A DNA stretch of 64,000 bases from Certhia americana (lineage: Eukaryota; Chordata; Aves; Passeriformes; Certhiidae): positions 25,368,086 to 25,432,085 of the forward strand of contig CM031864.1 in assembly GCA_018697195.1 (NCBI GenBank), written 5' to 3'. A program made the translations under genes and the position numbers. Below are positions 37,201-49,142 of this stretch, piece by piece. Under the pieces are notes generated by a model. The model saw only the letters and a program-made list of their open reading frames with translations. It made no database searches and was not told the origin of the DNA. Position 1 is the stretch's first letter. Each line of letters opens with the position of its first letter.

Positions 37201-40200
37201 CTGTGTAGAAACAAATCTCAGAATGGTTTGGGTTGGAAGGGACCTTAAAGCCCATCCACTGTCAACCCCTGCCATGGACAGGGACACCTTCCACTGTCCC
37301 AGGCTGCTCCAAGCCCTGTCCAATCTGGCCTTGGACACCTCCAGGGATGAAGAAATCATAACCTGAGTAATCTGTGCCACAAATCCAGTCCATTTACAGG
37401 AAATTCCATAGAGACAACCCATCCAGCCCATGGCCATGAAAACCTCTCCACCTCACACGTACCACTCATTGTTTCATACAATGGAATTGTTAATAATGGG
37501 ATGTAAATACAAATACGGCACAGAACAGAGAGACAAAGTGCAAAAGAAAAGCCATTTACCTTCCACCATATTGCCCTCTTTCTGGAAAACCCTCTCTTCA
37601 CACCACTGGCAGTGGATGAGGTATCGAACCTTTTTTGCCGAATCATCCGCAGGGGTTGGGCCCCGTAGAACTCTGACCACCACCAGAACAGAGTGTTCCA
37701 GAGCTACTGCCAGCAGCACTTCAATGCCTTTGTTACAGCGAGCTGCAGCTCTGGGGGGAGAGACACACACAAAAAACCCAATTTGTACTGAATTCAGCGG
37801 GCAAACATGGCCATGGACACCTGACCCTGCTGCACAGCTCTTGAGCTCATCCACTTCCTAGAGAGAGGTACTGAAGATCTGACAGACCAGGAGGAAGTGT
37901 TCTTTCTGAAGTGCCTCATTTTGTGGCATTCTTGGCAGGCCAAGCAAATCTAATTTTATTTCTTTTTATCACAGCTAGAAATACTGGTCTGCCACCTACA
38001 TCACCTCATGTGCAGGGAGAGGACAAGGGAATTGTGAACATGTTCGGGTCAGCATTTTGCGCTCTGGCATTCTCAAAACCTCTGGTGATTTCATTTCCTC
38101 CTCATCTTTCCCAACCAGTTGCCCCATCCTCTTGCCTGTACCTTTTTTCTCCAATTAGGTTTTAGGTCTTCTTTTATGTAATGGACTGAATTACTGAGAG
38201 TACATATATATACAAATAACTGATTTTACAAGTCAGTAATCACATCCATTTTTTGAACCTCAAGTATGAGGATCTGCAGTGTACATCAGGTTCCACTAAA
38301 GCAAGTCTAACTGAAATGCTTAGCTAGAAGCCATTCAAGCAGTTTATTTTGTATTTAGGAAGTCCTATAGAACTCTAAAATGGCAAAATTGATAGAGAAA
38401 TAGAGGAGTTTGCAAGTTTGGGTACTTTTTTTTCACATTACCATCCCACCTCCCCTATGCTAGTGATGCATTTTCACCTTGCCCAGTCACTAATTATTGC
38501 TAATAATTATTTAACAAACTTTTACCCTAACTGGAAATGGTTTAGCAGTACCTTGTGACAGCAGCAATTACAGTCCTGGCTGCCAGCTCCTTGTAGTACT
38601 CTGTTCTGACAATATTGCAGCCATAGTGACGCAGGGCCACGTGCTGAGCCTTGGCATAGAGGGAGCTGATGTCTGTGGAAGTCAATGACACAATCCCAAG
38701 GTTTCTCACATTTCTAAAGGCTGAGTCCAGGTAATTCACAGAAGTTCCAAAGGGGTCCAAATGGCTGAAAAGAAAGGATGTACCACTGAGTGTCTCTAAA
38801 TGCTCCAGCGTCTGGCTTTACACTGAGGAGAACAGTTTTATAACCTTCACCTATGATCACATTTAAAACAGAATGAAGGAATAGGATTAAAACTTCCAGC
38901 ACTGCTTAGATCTGGATGTTAGTCATTAATAACACAAAAAATCCCATCACTGATTTTGATACCTGTATAGGGTTTAAACGTATGCATTTATGTACCCAAC
39001 CTGGAAAAATCAGCCTGCATTAATTCAAAGTAAATATGCTGCAAAATGGATAAAAACAAGAGATGCAACAAACAACATTTTAAACTAAAAGAAGTTTAAA
39101 AAAGCCCCAAAACTGATTTGGTATTTTCTTTCAGCAAACAGACAATGAAATTATAAAAAAAACCCCCAAAATTTTCATGTATATTTGTAATCCATTCTGA
39201 ATGTCAGAAAGACTAGTATTTTTCCAGCACTTTCTAAAACATTTAAGATTAAAGTTCTGTCCCCACACTATTTCTGGGACAACAAAATTACATTTCAAGT
39301 GACTGCTGTTTGAATCTTTTATCATTCTAATTTCTCCAAATAATCATATACTGGGAACTGGAGTGTGCCATTACCAAACCAAAAAATTGACAGAAGCATT
39401 CAACACTTACATAAAATCAAATGACCTCAAATGCATGACAACGTTGGCATCCATTTTTGTCACCTCAATGGTGTCACCATTTTCTTCTCCATTTCCCACA
39501 GTTTCATCATTGTCTTCTTCTCTAATGTTCAGTTTCACCTTCATTTTGTTTAAATGACAATTTTCCTTAATCATTGTCACAGAATTTTCATTACAATCAT
39601 TAATTGTAACTTTCACAGAACTTCTGAGGTGTTTTGCCCACTGCAATCCCATGATACCTGAGGAAAAACAGAATTTACATTAGGACAACTGATTTTAAGA
39701 AGACCACTGAACCATAGTATTATCTACAGCCTTTTTAAAAGCCTTAATACAGCTTTTGACAGCTGTCTTGTTGTATGGGAGCTCATGACTCCCTGCCTAA
39801 GGAAGAAAATTATTGTGTACCTCACATTACTTTTGAGTATTTGATGTCAGTTATGAATTTTTGCTACTTCCTCCTATTGGCTATTAACCAAAATATTAAT
39901 GAAATTGACTTTACCAGTGGCACCAAAAGCATCCAAACATTCAATGGGTTTGCGCTCCCCAGCAAGCACGGCCAGTGCACAGAATATCAACTGCCTGGAA
40001 GATAGAAAAGGGGCCACAGTCTGTGAGAGAACATTTCTACTTCCTTTTCCTTATTTATTTCCCTTTAATGTAACCATGGAAAATTTAAGCTAAACTCCAC
40101 CTTTTACAGGGAAGAACAGTAAATCAAAAACTTCAGCTATGCTGTAAAGTTGAATTCTGCAGCAGAGTATTCTAAGATCAGATGTAACAATTACAGGAAA

Positions 40201-43200
40201 ATTACTGCAGAAATGACACTATTGCACATTAATGTTCTTGGATATAAATACTATTTGTCAAGTAGAGTTTTCTGATGAGAAACTCCTTCCTCCTGCCCTC
40301 TGAGCAGAAGTTTCTCAGGGTTGCTTTTCAAAATATGTATTTTTCACTACAAACTCCCCACCCCTCTGATGCATCCTCCCACTCCCTGCACTCTCACCTG
40401 TTGAGTTTCATTTTAGGATTGAAATAGGAATCTGTTTTCTGGGGCGTGGAGTGGTTGGGAAGAACCTGCACATCTGTGGCTGACTCTTTCATCACTTCAT
40501 AAGGCGACTTGGGAGCACGAACTGAGAAAAGGAATTGAGGCAGAAGGAAAGAAACAGTGAGAACTAATGTTAATAGTGAAATTAATATTAATACATTTGG
40601 TAAATTACACTGAAAAACTGTTCCCATAAGCAAGAAGCCTTATGCTGCCATCCAACCAGCACACGGACCATTTTACAAGGATGAGGGGGGAAGTAGGCAA
40701 CAATTTATTTTCTAATCCCAAAAGTGGCAAATAAGGATCATGCTCAACCACAATTTTCTTCTCATAAAACATCAGATTTGTTTTCTCAGTTGGGGTCTTA
40801 CATATCCACTCCAGTTTAAGAAAGCCAGCTCCTAAGCCTAAGGCTTAGCACATTTGTTTTGCATGTTTTAACATAATACATTGCTAATTAATTAAAAACC
40901 TGTTAACATGAATGTGTCTCAATGAATTTAAAAAATCTCTGAAAATCCTTTATCTATTTTAAGTTATTGAACAGCCCCACGAAATGTGCATAAACAGCAC
41001 AAACACATAGACAATTCCAGCACCAGAGCTGTGTGTAAACAGTCTGTGGCAAAACAAGCTTTCAGATCTGACAGCTGTAAGCACAGGCAATCGCTCCTCT
41101 GAGCAATTCATCCCCAGTCTAAAATGTACCAGAAACAACAAGGAAAAATTTGTATCAACTGGATACCTTCCAGTGCTCATCCAGCCTCTCTCAGGGCTTT
41201 TGAACACACACATGGTGTATCTGATCCACCTTCAGGAGCCCCAAGAGCTGCCAAGTGCTTACAGATCACAAAACCTCTGGATTTCTCCTCACCCTGTGTG
41301 GACAAACTGCCTCATGCATTCTGTTAAAAAATGCTAAACAGGCCACTCTTTACTCACAGCTCTGAAGGGAAGCACACAGAGATCAATTTATTTTACAGCA
41401 CAAAATCTGTAAAGATATGGAATATCTATCTACTATCACTTTTCAAACATGCAAACTGATGCCTGGGCAACAAACTACTGGCATTCCAATTATTTAAAGT
41501 GTTTTTAACCTAGTTTGTGCAAGTTTAGAAACCAAAGTCTCACTTTGGACAAAATCAGGTAGGATTTTAATTTCCCAAAGAACTACTGACACCTCTATCA
41601 TGATTCTCTCTGACTGAAAAAATCATCACTATCTTTTTGGAATCCAGACTGGTGTAATCTGGATAAAAAGCAAAGGATTTTTACATTGCAGATTTACTCC
41701 AGACTTTTTTTTTTTTTCTGTGGATGCCATATCCTTCACTCTTTTGGAGACATACAAGCTGGTACTTGTGACATTAAGGGTGAGGGGAGTACTATCTCAA
41801 TAAGAACACAGGAACTGGTCAATGCAAGACTAAATAAAAACTGTGCTACACCTCTGATGAAACAAAAGTTCTGAAATATTAAAAGGCAGATTTTTCATTA
41901 GAAAGGCTATCCCTGTTTCTGAATTTTTCCTGTGTCTCCCACCCCTTATCACAGTTATTGCAGGTGGTACATAACAGAAGAAGACTGACTGTTTCCTGTC
42001 AGTCATAGCTCACCTGTGATAAACCTTGACTCAGTCTCTCCTTTATTCACGTGACGATTAATGTGACCTATCATGTCAGTCCTTCGTACTATAGTCGCTG
42101 AGCAGATGATACAGTGGTAATGAGCTCCCATCTTTGACAATGTCTGTAAAACAGAGTCTTTTACATAGTTTCAGAAGACATAAATCGCAGTTGAAGTAGA
42201 ACTGAATGCAGGCATATGAGAAGTCATCTGTCTGTTACCTCTAGAGCATTCAAAATATCTGGGATCTACAGCCAGAGCTGATCTAGGCAGCTGCCCCCCA
42301 CACCAAGAGGGGTACAGCCACATGCAGCTACCCAAGGGTTCAATCACACATCCTGGACCAACAAGCTTTTGGCATCACACACAGAGGAGCAAGATCTATT
42401 TGGTGACTAAACAGATCTCAAAAGTTCCCCTCAGCCACCCAATTCCCCCAATTAGTATAGTAACAAGAATTCCTGTGATTCAGCATTTTTACCTGGTCTC
42501 CAACAAGGTTGGGTTTTACTGGCCGACAGGATAAGTGACAGATGCACATTCTGTACCCTGAAAAACAAATGCCATCCCAGAACAGTAAATGAACAGCATG
42601 TCTGTGGCCTGCACCACATGCTCTCACTTCAGAATTCACAAGACAGAAACAAGAGCACATCAACAATTATCTTGTACATTCAATCTCTGGACAGGGAAAT
42701 TTATCAGCTAATTATACATTTTAAACTTTAAAATGCAAAGAATTTACGGTTTAATAAAGTAAGTCTCTGAGCATCTTAAAAAGCTACAACAAGTCTCCAG
42801 TTCAAAAGTACCTGTGAGTCTTTCACAAAAATAGTTACCTGGCTAAAAAAATAGTTTGAAGACTCCTATAAACGTATGTTCCACATACAGCTAAAGAAAA
42901 CCAAAACATTTATAGTTCAACTTTATCTTGCCCATCCTCTAAATAGTTACGTTACTTCCCATAAACCCATACATGTGGATTTTTAAAAAACACACACTGC
43001 TCACTTTATTTTCCTTCCTAAACTTCTTGCAGGGACTTTAATGCCTTTTACCAGCAGACTACAGAGTTTATTAAAAAAAAAAATTAAAGCTACTAAATAC
43101 TGATACTACATAAAGACTTCAAGTGTTTATCAGAACCCATGGAATTGGTATGATCCACCAAAACTGACCATCCGTGTGTGTCTGATTATTATTAATATAT

Positions 43201-46200
43201 AACTAAAATGTCTACTGAAGTAGTTTTCATTACACACATATTTAAAATTTTATGGTAAATTTCATGACATGCCAAGCAATTATTGGTGTTTTTCTAAAGA
43301 GAAAATGCACAACTGTAACTATTTTGACTGGAGAATAGTTATTTCCCATTTACATTTTACATCCCAAAATTAAAATCTGTCAAAATATGGTTCTAATTCA
43401 GAGCCGGCAACAAAACTTAAGTCAAGAGGAATTTTGAAAGATGAAAACCAGAACACAGCCATGATTTCTTACAGCATTTACTATTCAAACCCAAATGCCA
43501 TTACCTTCAAATTCAACAGAAACCTTCCAGTGCAAGTTCTGCAAGTGGCGATGGAGCTTGTGGCTATAGCAAGCTTTGAATTTCTCCTCAGGACACAACG
43601 GACAAGGCTTCCTTTCATCTGAAAATACAATTAAAAACTATGAGAAACATGAAATGCAGTTACCACTTGTTACCTGAGATGCAGGCCAAGAGACAAAAGG
43701 CTGAAAGTAAAATCAACACAAGTTAAGAGACAAAATCCTCAGGGAACATTCTATTTCACACACAAACTTCAAATTTATGGGTTGCCTCTTTCTGCTCCAG
43801 AGAATATAGACCCCAATTACTATAACTTTAAAAATCATTAAGTTCTACAACCTTTGGGTTTTGGTTTCTAGTGTTATTCACTCCAGCAACAAGAGGCTAA
43901 TGAAACTTCTGAAAAGTCACGAGGAACAATAGAATTTTACGGATGATATGCAAAGACTTGAAATGTTTTAAAAAAACCACCAAGCCAAAACCTCCAACAA
44001 ATCAAGAGGTTAGAACAAGAATAATATAAATATACAAAATAATTCTTGAAAATCCTTTATGTGAGACACAAAAAACAGAGGTGTTGAAGCCCTTGAAGTA
44101 CTAACCTAAATAACAACTAGCTGAACATCAAACAGTATCAGGCAGAATTTAGCCAAACAAGAGAATAAATCATAAAGCCCTTTTTTACAAAACCCCTCGT
44201 CTTTAAATATCATAAATATATGTAGCATGTTAAAGATATAATGTATAGAAAATGGAAACACCTGTAACACAAAGATCTGTGCTCTGGGACACTGCTGTGG
44301 AAAACTCACCTTCTCTCAGGTCAGCCAGTTTCTCTAGATCAGCAAGGTGTCTCTGAATTGAAATATGCTTGTCTAAAAAAAAACAAAAACCCATAAATAT
44401 TTACAAGTTAAACATTCTTAGTTTAAAAATTGCTTCTAGTTTACTGTTACTTTTCTATGCAACATTTCAAATCTAGCACTGTTAGGGAATGACTGTAGTA
44501 GTGATTGGAATAGAATATTGGAATATTTTTGTCCTTTTACTTCCATGGCACCAGGAATGACTACAAAAATTATCCCCAGAATAGCTGTTTAATAAGATCC
44601 AAATATTTTCATATATTCCTACTTCCTTTTAAGACTGACACACAAACTTTCTAAGACAGAAAGACCCTCATTTGAAAAAAAAAAAAAAAAAAGTGTCTTG
44701 AAAAGATCAAGACACATTCCCTTTATACCTGGTTTTACTGCTCAGCGTTATTAATGAATGCAAATCATGCACAAAAGCAGTACAAAAACATCATATGAAC
44801 TGACTGGCAAAACCAAATATCAACTATAAGTGGACCAAATTTAAGAACAATTATTCACTATGGAGCCAGGATACATTAAATTCTACAATTTTTTTATTTC
44901 CCGTAGTGAACTTTTAAATCTACCACCTGATTTTCCAACTCATCAGTCAGAATTTGCCAATACCAAGAAAATTAGGTTGCAATCTGCTTTACTTATTCCA
45001 GTACACAGAACATCCCAGTCCACTGTAACACAGATTCTGCAGCTTTACAATATTTTTACAGGATAAATCTTCAGGTTTTCTTATGCCAGACAAAGCAACT
45101 GATCTCTGTGGTCAGGATACAGAGGTGAGTTTTAAAATGAGATTTCACACATTCCCTTTACCTTTCCTCCCTAATATTTCTACCTTACCTCCAGAACACT
45201 ACACAGATATTAACGGTTCATTGGCAAACCTCTTGGGTAATCAGATGATACATCCAAAATGTTGCTATCAGATTCCCTCGGGCGTTCCTCCTCTGCTCCT
45301 TTTTCTTCAGCTTCCAATTCTGACTTGGGAATTTTCACATCAATGTTGCTGCTTTTCATTTTTTCAGAGACCACCAAACCATCTTAAAAGCAAACAAAAA
45401 CCCAGTAAAAGTTTCATTGATGTAACTGAACTATAGAAACATGTTCATTTATTTTCAATAATCTGGTGCTGACTACAAGCTTGAAGGAAGAAAAAAATAT
45501 GCAGAATAATAACGTGAGATGAATTTTCACTCCAATTATCCTCGGAAACCACTGTGGAATAATGTCATCCTGAACAGCTGAAACGTCTTTTCCCACATCG
45601 GTATCAGATGTTTAAGGTAAACAAAATAACACTGACATGTTTCATTTTCTGGCAGAATGCAGTGAAGCAAGGCAAAGCAGTCAAGGTGGAACTCCAAATT
45701 CTCCTGACAATTTGCTATCGGCTTAATAAAGTTTGGTAACAGTTTAGAAAAGTTTAGTTCATGATTCAAACAATATGCAAGAAGGTACTAAGGCAGGAAT
45801 TTGCTATCAGCAGAGGCAGTGATGCGGGTAAGTGCTGGGGCGATCAGCATTTGCAAATCAATTACCTTCTGGGGCAGCACAAGATGGGCCTGGTGAAGAA
45901 TTTCAAGCACTTAAAGAGGCTGTGAGATGGGGGCAATACAACGAAGAGAACAGTCAAAGCCGGGGAAAATAACTGAAGGAAGAGGTAGAAATCCCCAGAA
46001 TGTGTGGTCTGACCCACACTAGGAAGGAAGCACTAGGAAAGGATTCAGAGACCCATGTAAATCTATAAATATTATCCTACTCCCAGCAAGATTCCTGGGA
46101 CAGGTGGGACTAGTGAAGTTTCAACCACGGGTAACAAGAAATAAACCTCTGCCATCACTTTGCAATCACTGAGAGCAGACAGAGCAGGTCAAGGCTTTTC

Positions 46201-48052
46201 AGCCTTGATCGGACAGGAGGTGCATAGAGAGAACAAAAGGCAACCAGGCACTGTCTATCCCAACACAGAAACTGGGATGCACCTCACGGAAAAAATATGG
46301 ACCTACAAACTGGTTTGTGTTTGAAGTTATTTCCAGAGGATGCAGGAATGTGTGGTTGTTCTCTGGATGCAGCAGGAGTGACCTGAGATAGTGGAAGGTG
46401 ACCCTGCCCATAGCAGGGGCTGGAACAGGTTGGACTTTAAGGCTCCTTTCATGATCCTCCGATTTCGCTGGTCTTCCCTATCCACCTACTCCTGATTGCC
46501 ACAACTTAAGACAGGCTGAAAGGGTCTTACAGCAGTTCTTCAGATTCCTTTGGGCTACCTGGGGCTACTTTTTGCTTTCTTTTAAAAATTGCTGTTGGGT
46601 ATCAATAACTGTTATTATGAAAACTAACAGAAAGAGAAAATAGAAGGAATACGTCAAGACAAGGGCTCAAGAAACTGAAAAAACCCAGAAGCACAAAGTA
46701 AAATTACTTTACCTACCTTAGAATCTATCAGGAGGTGCATTGCTACGAAGAGATTGTTGCTGTGCTCCTCACAGACCTGTCTTAAGCTGACAACTCACAT
46801 AAGAAAGATTTGCCTGGAGCCTATTGCTCCATTAAAAAGTTGCAGGATTCCTGCTGATAGTTTCTACATGCTTTATTAATACAAAGATAGAAAGAAAACG
46901 AGTAAGTAAAAGCATGTTTGGTAAGAAATCCCTAACAGCTATTGATCAGTCGTGGGAAAAGTGGAAACAGTTATAGAAATCCATCGTGAGGGCGCAGTAG
47001 TGACAAAAAACCAGCAGAGTCGGAGAGTCTGCATCTTCAGAGCACGTGGAGAGGTTAGAATGGTTGAAAAAGATAATATGCACATATATAAAAAAATTTA
47101 GTTAATATGTAAATGTACAAAGAGAGAGGTAAACTTTCACACTGAATGATGAAGAAAAGCATGCTACTACCGAACCAAGACCTCAGGATTTTTTTAAATG
47201 CCCACCACGAATCACTGCTTACGCACGAACAGAGTAACAGAGCCTAAATTCAGAGAGCCTAAACTATACGTACACAAGAATTAATTAGAAGAGGCAGTTC
47301 ACTCGAACCATAAGGCTGCAGCAGCAAAGGGCAGGCAGCAAGAACTCACTTGGGGAGCTAGAAGTCCAGCAAAACCATTTTACAGAATCACAGAGATGCT
47401 TAGATCGGAAGGACCACGGCGGTCCAACTTCCCTGCTCCAGCAGGCTCGTCCTTGAGCACATGGCGCAAACACGTTTTGGTTTAAAAAAAAGGAAAGATG
47501 CGAGGCTAAAAAGGAAAGATGCGAGGCTAAAAAGGAAAGATGCGAGGCTNNNNNNNNNNAGGCTAAAAAGGAAAGATGCGAGGCTAAAAAGGAAAGATGC
47601 GAGGCTGAGCCCGCGCGGCCCACGCCGCACTTCGGGCTCCCCACGGAACCTCGTGGAATAATAAATTATCACCAAGCACAAAATATCGTGAGGTCTGGGG
47701 AAGAAAGAAGCGACAAGAGTGCGGGTTCAAGCCTAACGGGGCCCGTCGGGAACACGTGTGGCGCTGGGCAATCGGGAGAACCGGGAGCCTACACTGCGCG
47801 GGCGGACGGAGCCGGGGAGCGGCCCTAGGGTGTAAATTCAAACCCGCCCGGGCTCCGCATGGCGCCCTCCCGCCCTCAGCCCCAGCACGGAGGGCCCGGC
47901 TCTCTCCGCCCGCCCGATCCCCGCCCGCTCTCACTGAGCGCCGTCGGCTCGCCGCCGCCTTCATGCTCATGCTCATGGTCGTGGTTTTCGTCCTCCTCCT
48001 CCTCCTGCCGCCGCTGCCCCAGCGCGGCCTCGGCCGCCTCTAGCGCTGCCAT
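34257..48052 (-). CDS. TRMT1L: TRMT1L, zinc-finger tRNA guanine N2-methyltransferase
   Basis: TRMT1L is the vertebrate paralogue of TRMT1 and acts on tRNA; recent work, from memory, assigns it G27 dimethylation of tRNA-Tyr. Coding exons in transcript order: 48052-47935, 45382-45230, 44372-44310, 43618-43505, 42557-42493, 42143-42014, 40521-40398, 39994-39915, 39657-39411, 38764-38552, 37750-37560, 36303-36225, 35550-35384, 34818-34692, 34569-34257. All phases join and total 2184 nt (727 aa; human about 733). Residues 16-35 are Glu/His-rich. C2H2 fingers lie at Cys117/Cys120/His136/His141 and Cys182/Cys185/His198/His202. The methyltransferase core has motif I LDAFGATG (from 276) and motif IV LDPFGTS (from 367). 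The C-terminal module retains [20 protein letters not shown] and [13 protein letters not shown]. The tail after about residue 680 is diverged. The ATG at 48052 is the first in-frame start inside the CpG island; a short mammalian N-terminal extension is not seen. Confidence 0.96.
37208..37382 (-). mobile_element. CR1 LINE 3' fragment (sense to TRMT1L)
   Basis: The plus strand reads 'agaatggtttgggttggaag', 'cagggacaccttccactgtc', 'aggctgctccaagccctgtc' and 'ttggacacctccagggatga'. It lies in the TRMT1L intron between 36303 and 37560. Confidence 0.95.
38552..39994 (-). other. TRMT1L: TRMT1L methyltransferase core exons
   Basis: Three exons (39994-39915, 39657-39411, 38764-38552) carry the Rossmann-type SAM-binding core. 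The first encodes [15 protein letters not shown], with motif I Asp277 and the Gly-rich turn. The second encodes MGLQWAKHL, then [11 protein letters not shown] (motif II acidic residue region) and a Glu/Asp-rich insert before [15 protein letters not shown]. The third encodes [16 protein letters not shown], motif IV with Asp368. These are the diagnostic TRM1-family motifs, so the catalytic scaffold appears intact. Confidence 0.9.
41705..41717. repeat. Oligo-T run
   Basis: A 13-T run in a TRMT1L intron, equivalent to a short poly(A) on the coding strand. Similar A runs occur at 35682-35700 and 44677-44692. Confidence 0.8.
42014..43618 (-). other. TRMT1L: TRMT1L zinc-finger exons
   Basis: Exon 43618-43505 encodes [20 protein letters not shown] followed by LQNLH, a C2H2-type finger. 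Exon 42557-42493 encodes [19 protein letters not shown], a linking segment with three further Cys. Exon 42143-42014 encodes [20 protein letters not shown] followed by INRH, a second C2H2 finger. These fingers distinguish TRMT1L from plain TRM1 enzymes and probably contribute to RNA binding. Confidence 0.88.
46383..46465 (+). mobile_element. Short CR1 LINE end
   Basis: Contains 'gtggaaggtgaccctgccca', 'tagcaggggctggaacaggt' and 'ggactttaaggctcctttca', the terminal part of a CR1 tail. Confidence 0.85.
47385..47468 (-). mobile_element. Probable short CR1 LINE end, antisense
   Basis: The plus strand starts 'acagaatcacagagatgct' and continues 'atcggaaggaccacggcggt' and 'ccaacttccctgctccagca', resembling an antisense CR1 end. 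It directly precedes the 21-bp minisatellite. Confidence 0.7.
47487..47606. repeat. 21-bp minisatellite with 10-N gap
   Basis: Identical units of 'aaaaaggaaagatgcgaggc' plus T start at 47487, 47508, 47529, 47565 and 47586. Ten Ns occupy 47550-47559 and the right flank resumes mid-unit. Because 21 is a multiple of three, one plus-strand frame reads a repeated Leu-Lys-Arg-Lys-Asp-Ala-Arg heptad, but nothing else supports coding. The identity of all units suggests a young, probably longer array. Confidence 0.96.
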
Positions 48053-48530
48053 GTTCCCGCCGCGTTGCCCGCACGCCGAGGCCGGCCCGCTCGGCCCGCT
48101 CCGCCTACACTTCCCAGCCTCGCCCGGGCCGGCCCGGCGCGCCCCGCGGCGGAGGAGGAGGAGCCAGGCAGCGCCCGGGGCAGCCGTGCCGGGCACGGCC
48201 CCAGCCGCCCCACCGGCCCCGACTGCCTCCGCGGGGCTCGCCGGGGAGCGGGCTGAGGTGACACCGTGAGGAGGGGGGAAGGGATGGGAAGTGGACACGG
48301 AGGGAAGGAAGGGAAGGGAAGCTGTGTTGGCACCACCCCGGTGCCTTGCGGGCCCCCCGGGCTCTCCCCTTGGAGGGGGTGAGGTAGGAGGCTGCCGCCC
48401 CTCAGCGCCCTGTGGAGAGGCTCCCTCAGAGCCTGATGCTGCCCACGCCTCAGGGCGGAGCCGGTCCCGGGCTTCCCTGCTCGGTCTGGGATTTGGGAAT
48501 GGCCTGGCTGGGAGCTCCGGGTGAAGCTTT
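47740..48530. promoter_or_regulatory. CpG island, bidirectional TRMT1L/SWT1 promoter
   Basis: A strongly CpG-rich block surrounds the TRMT1L start codon (48052, minus strand) and precedes the SWT1 coding start (49143, plus strand). TRMT1L exon 1 lies inside it. No other CpG island occurs between the two genes, so both are inferred to start here, divergently. For the SWT1 non-coding first exon, plausible donors are GTGACA at 48258 and GTGAGG at 48266; I cannot choose between them. No TATA box is evident. Confidence 0.8.
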
Positions 48531-48666
48531 CCACAGCTCCCCTTCTGAACTTGTTTTTGGTGCGCGCTGTTTGTGTGGAGGGTGGCGGGGCTGCTGGGTG
48601 ATGTCTCTGTAATTCCTCCATCCTCGGGAGGGGCCGAAGGCGACAGTGTCACAGTAGGGACTGCCT

Positions 48667-48855
48667 TAGAGAGTCACACCTTCAGCTGGGTTGGAAAAAC
48701 CCTCCAATCCCAACGAGTGCCATCTGTCACCGGCCTGCAGCGTGTCACCAGCCCAGAGCACTGAGTGCCACGTTCAGGCCTTCCTTGGACACCTCCAGGC
48801 AGGGGGACTCCAACACCTCCATGGCCAGCCCCTTCCAATGTCCGATGGTCTTCAA
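48667..48855 (-). mobile_element. CR1 LINE 3' fragment, antisense
   Basis: The plus strand reads 'gctgggttggaaaaaccctc', 'ccttccttggacacctccag', 'ggactccaacacctccatgg' and 'ccagccccttccaatgtccg'. It lies between the CpG island and the first SWT1 coding exon. Confidence 0.88.
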
Positions 48856-49142
48856 ACTTGGTTATATGACCCAGTGTTATAGAAGGCTGGTTTCTGTTTG
48901 TTTGCCGGTACAAAAGAGGTGTCTCTGGGGAGATGTAATCGCTGTCCTTTCTGCTCTGGCGTTCCCTCAGATATGAATAATTAACCCTGTTGAGATCTGT
49001 TGTGGCTCTGTAACTAAAAAACAAAAGAAGACTATTAAAGCATTTTTCTCTATGCAGTTAAAACTTATTTTTGTCTTATTTGGACCTAAAAACTTGACAC
49101 GAGTAACAAAGACAACACACTTTTTTTTCGTAGGATTTGAAG

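Larger units (their letters stand above)
45383..47934 (-). other. TRMT1L: TRMT1L intron 1
   Basis: Runs from the GTGAGA donor next to the CpG island to the AG acceptor at 45383-45384. It contains short CR1 pieces at 46383-46465 and 47385-47468 and the 21-bp minisatellite at 47487-47606. No additional exon was needed: exons 1 and 2 join in phase. Confidence 0.75.

Noticed and set aside
47285..47681. Open frames through the 21-bp array giving a heptad-repeat peptide
   Set aside because: The frame stays open only because 21 is divisible by three. It crosses Ns, has no flanking gene structure and lies in TRMT1L intron 1.
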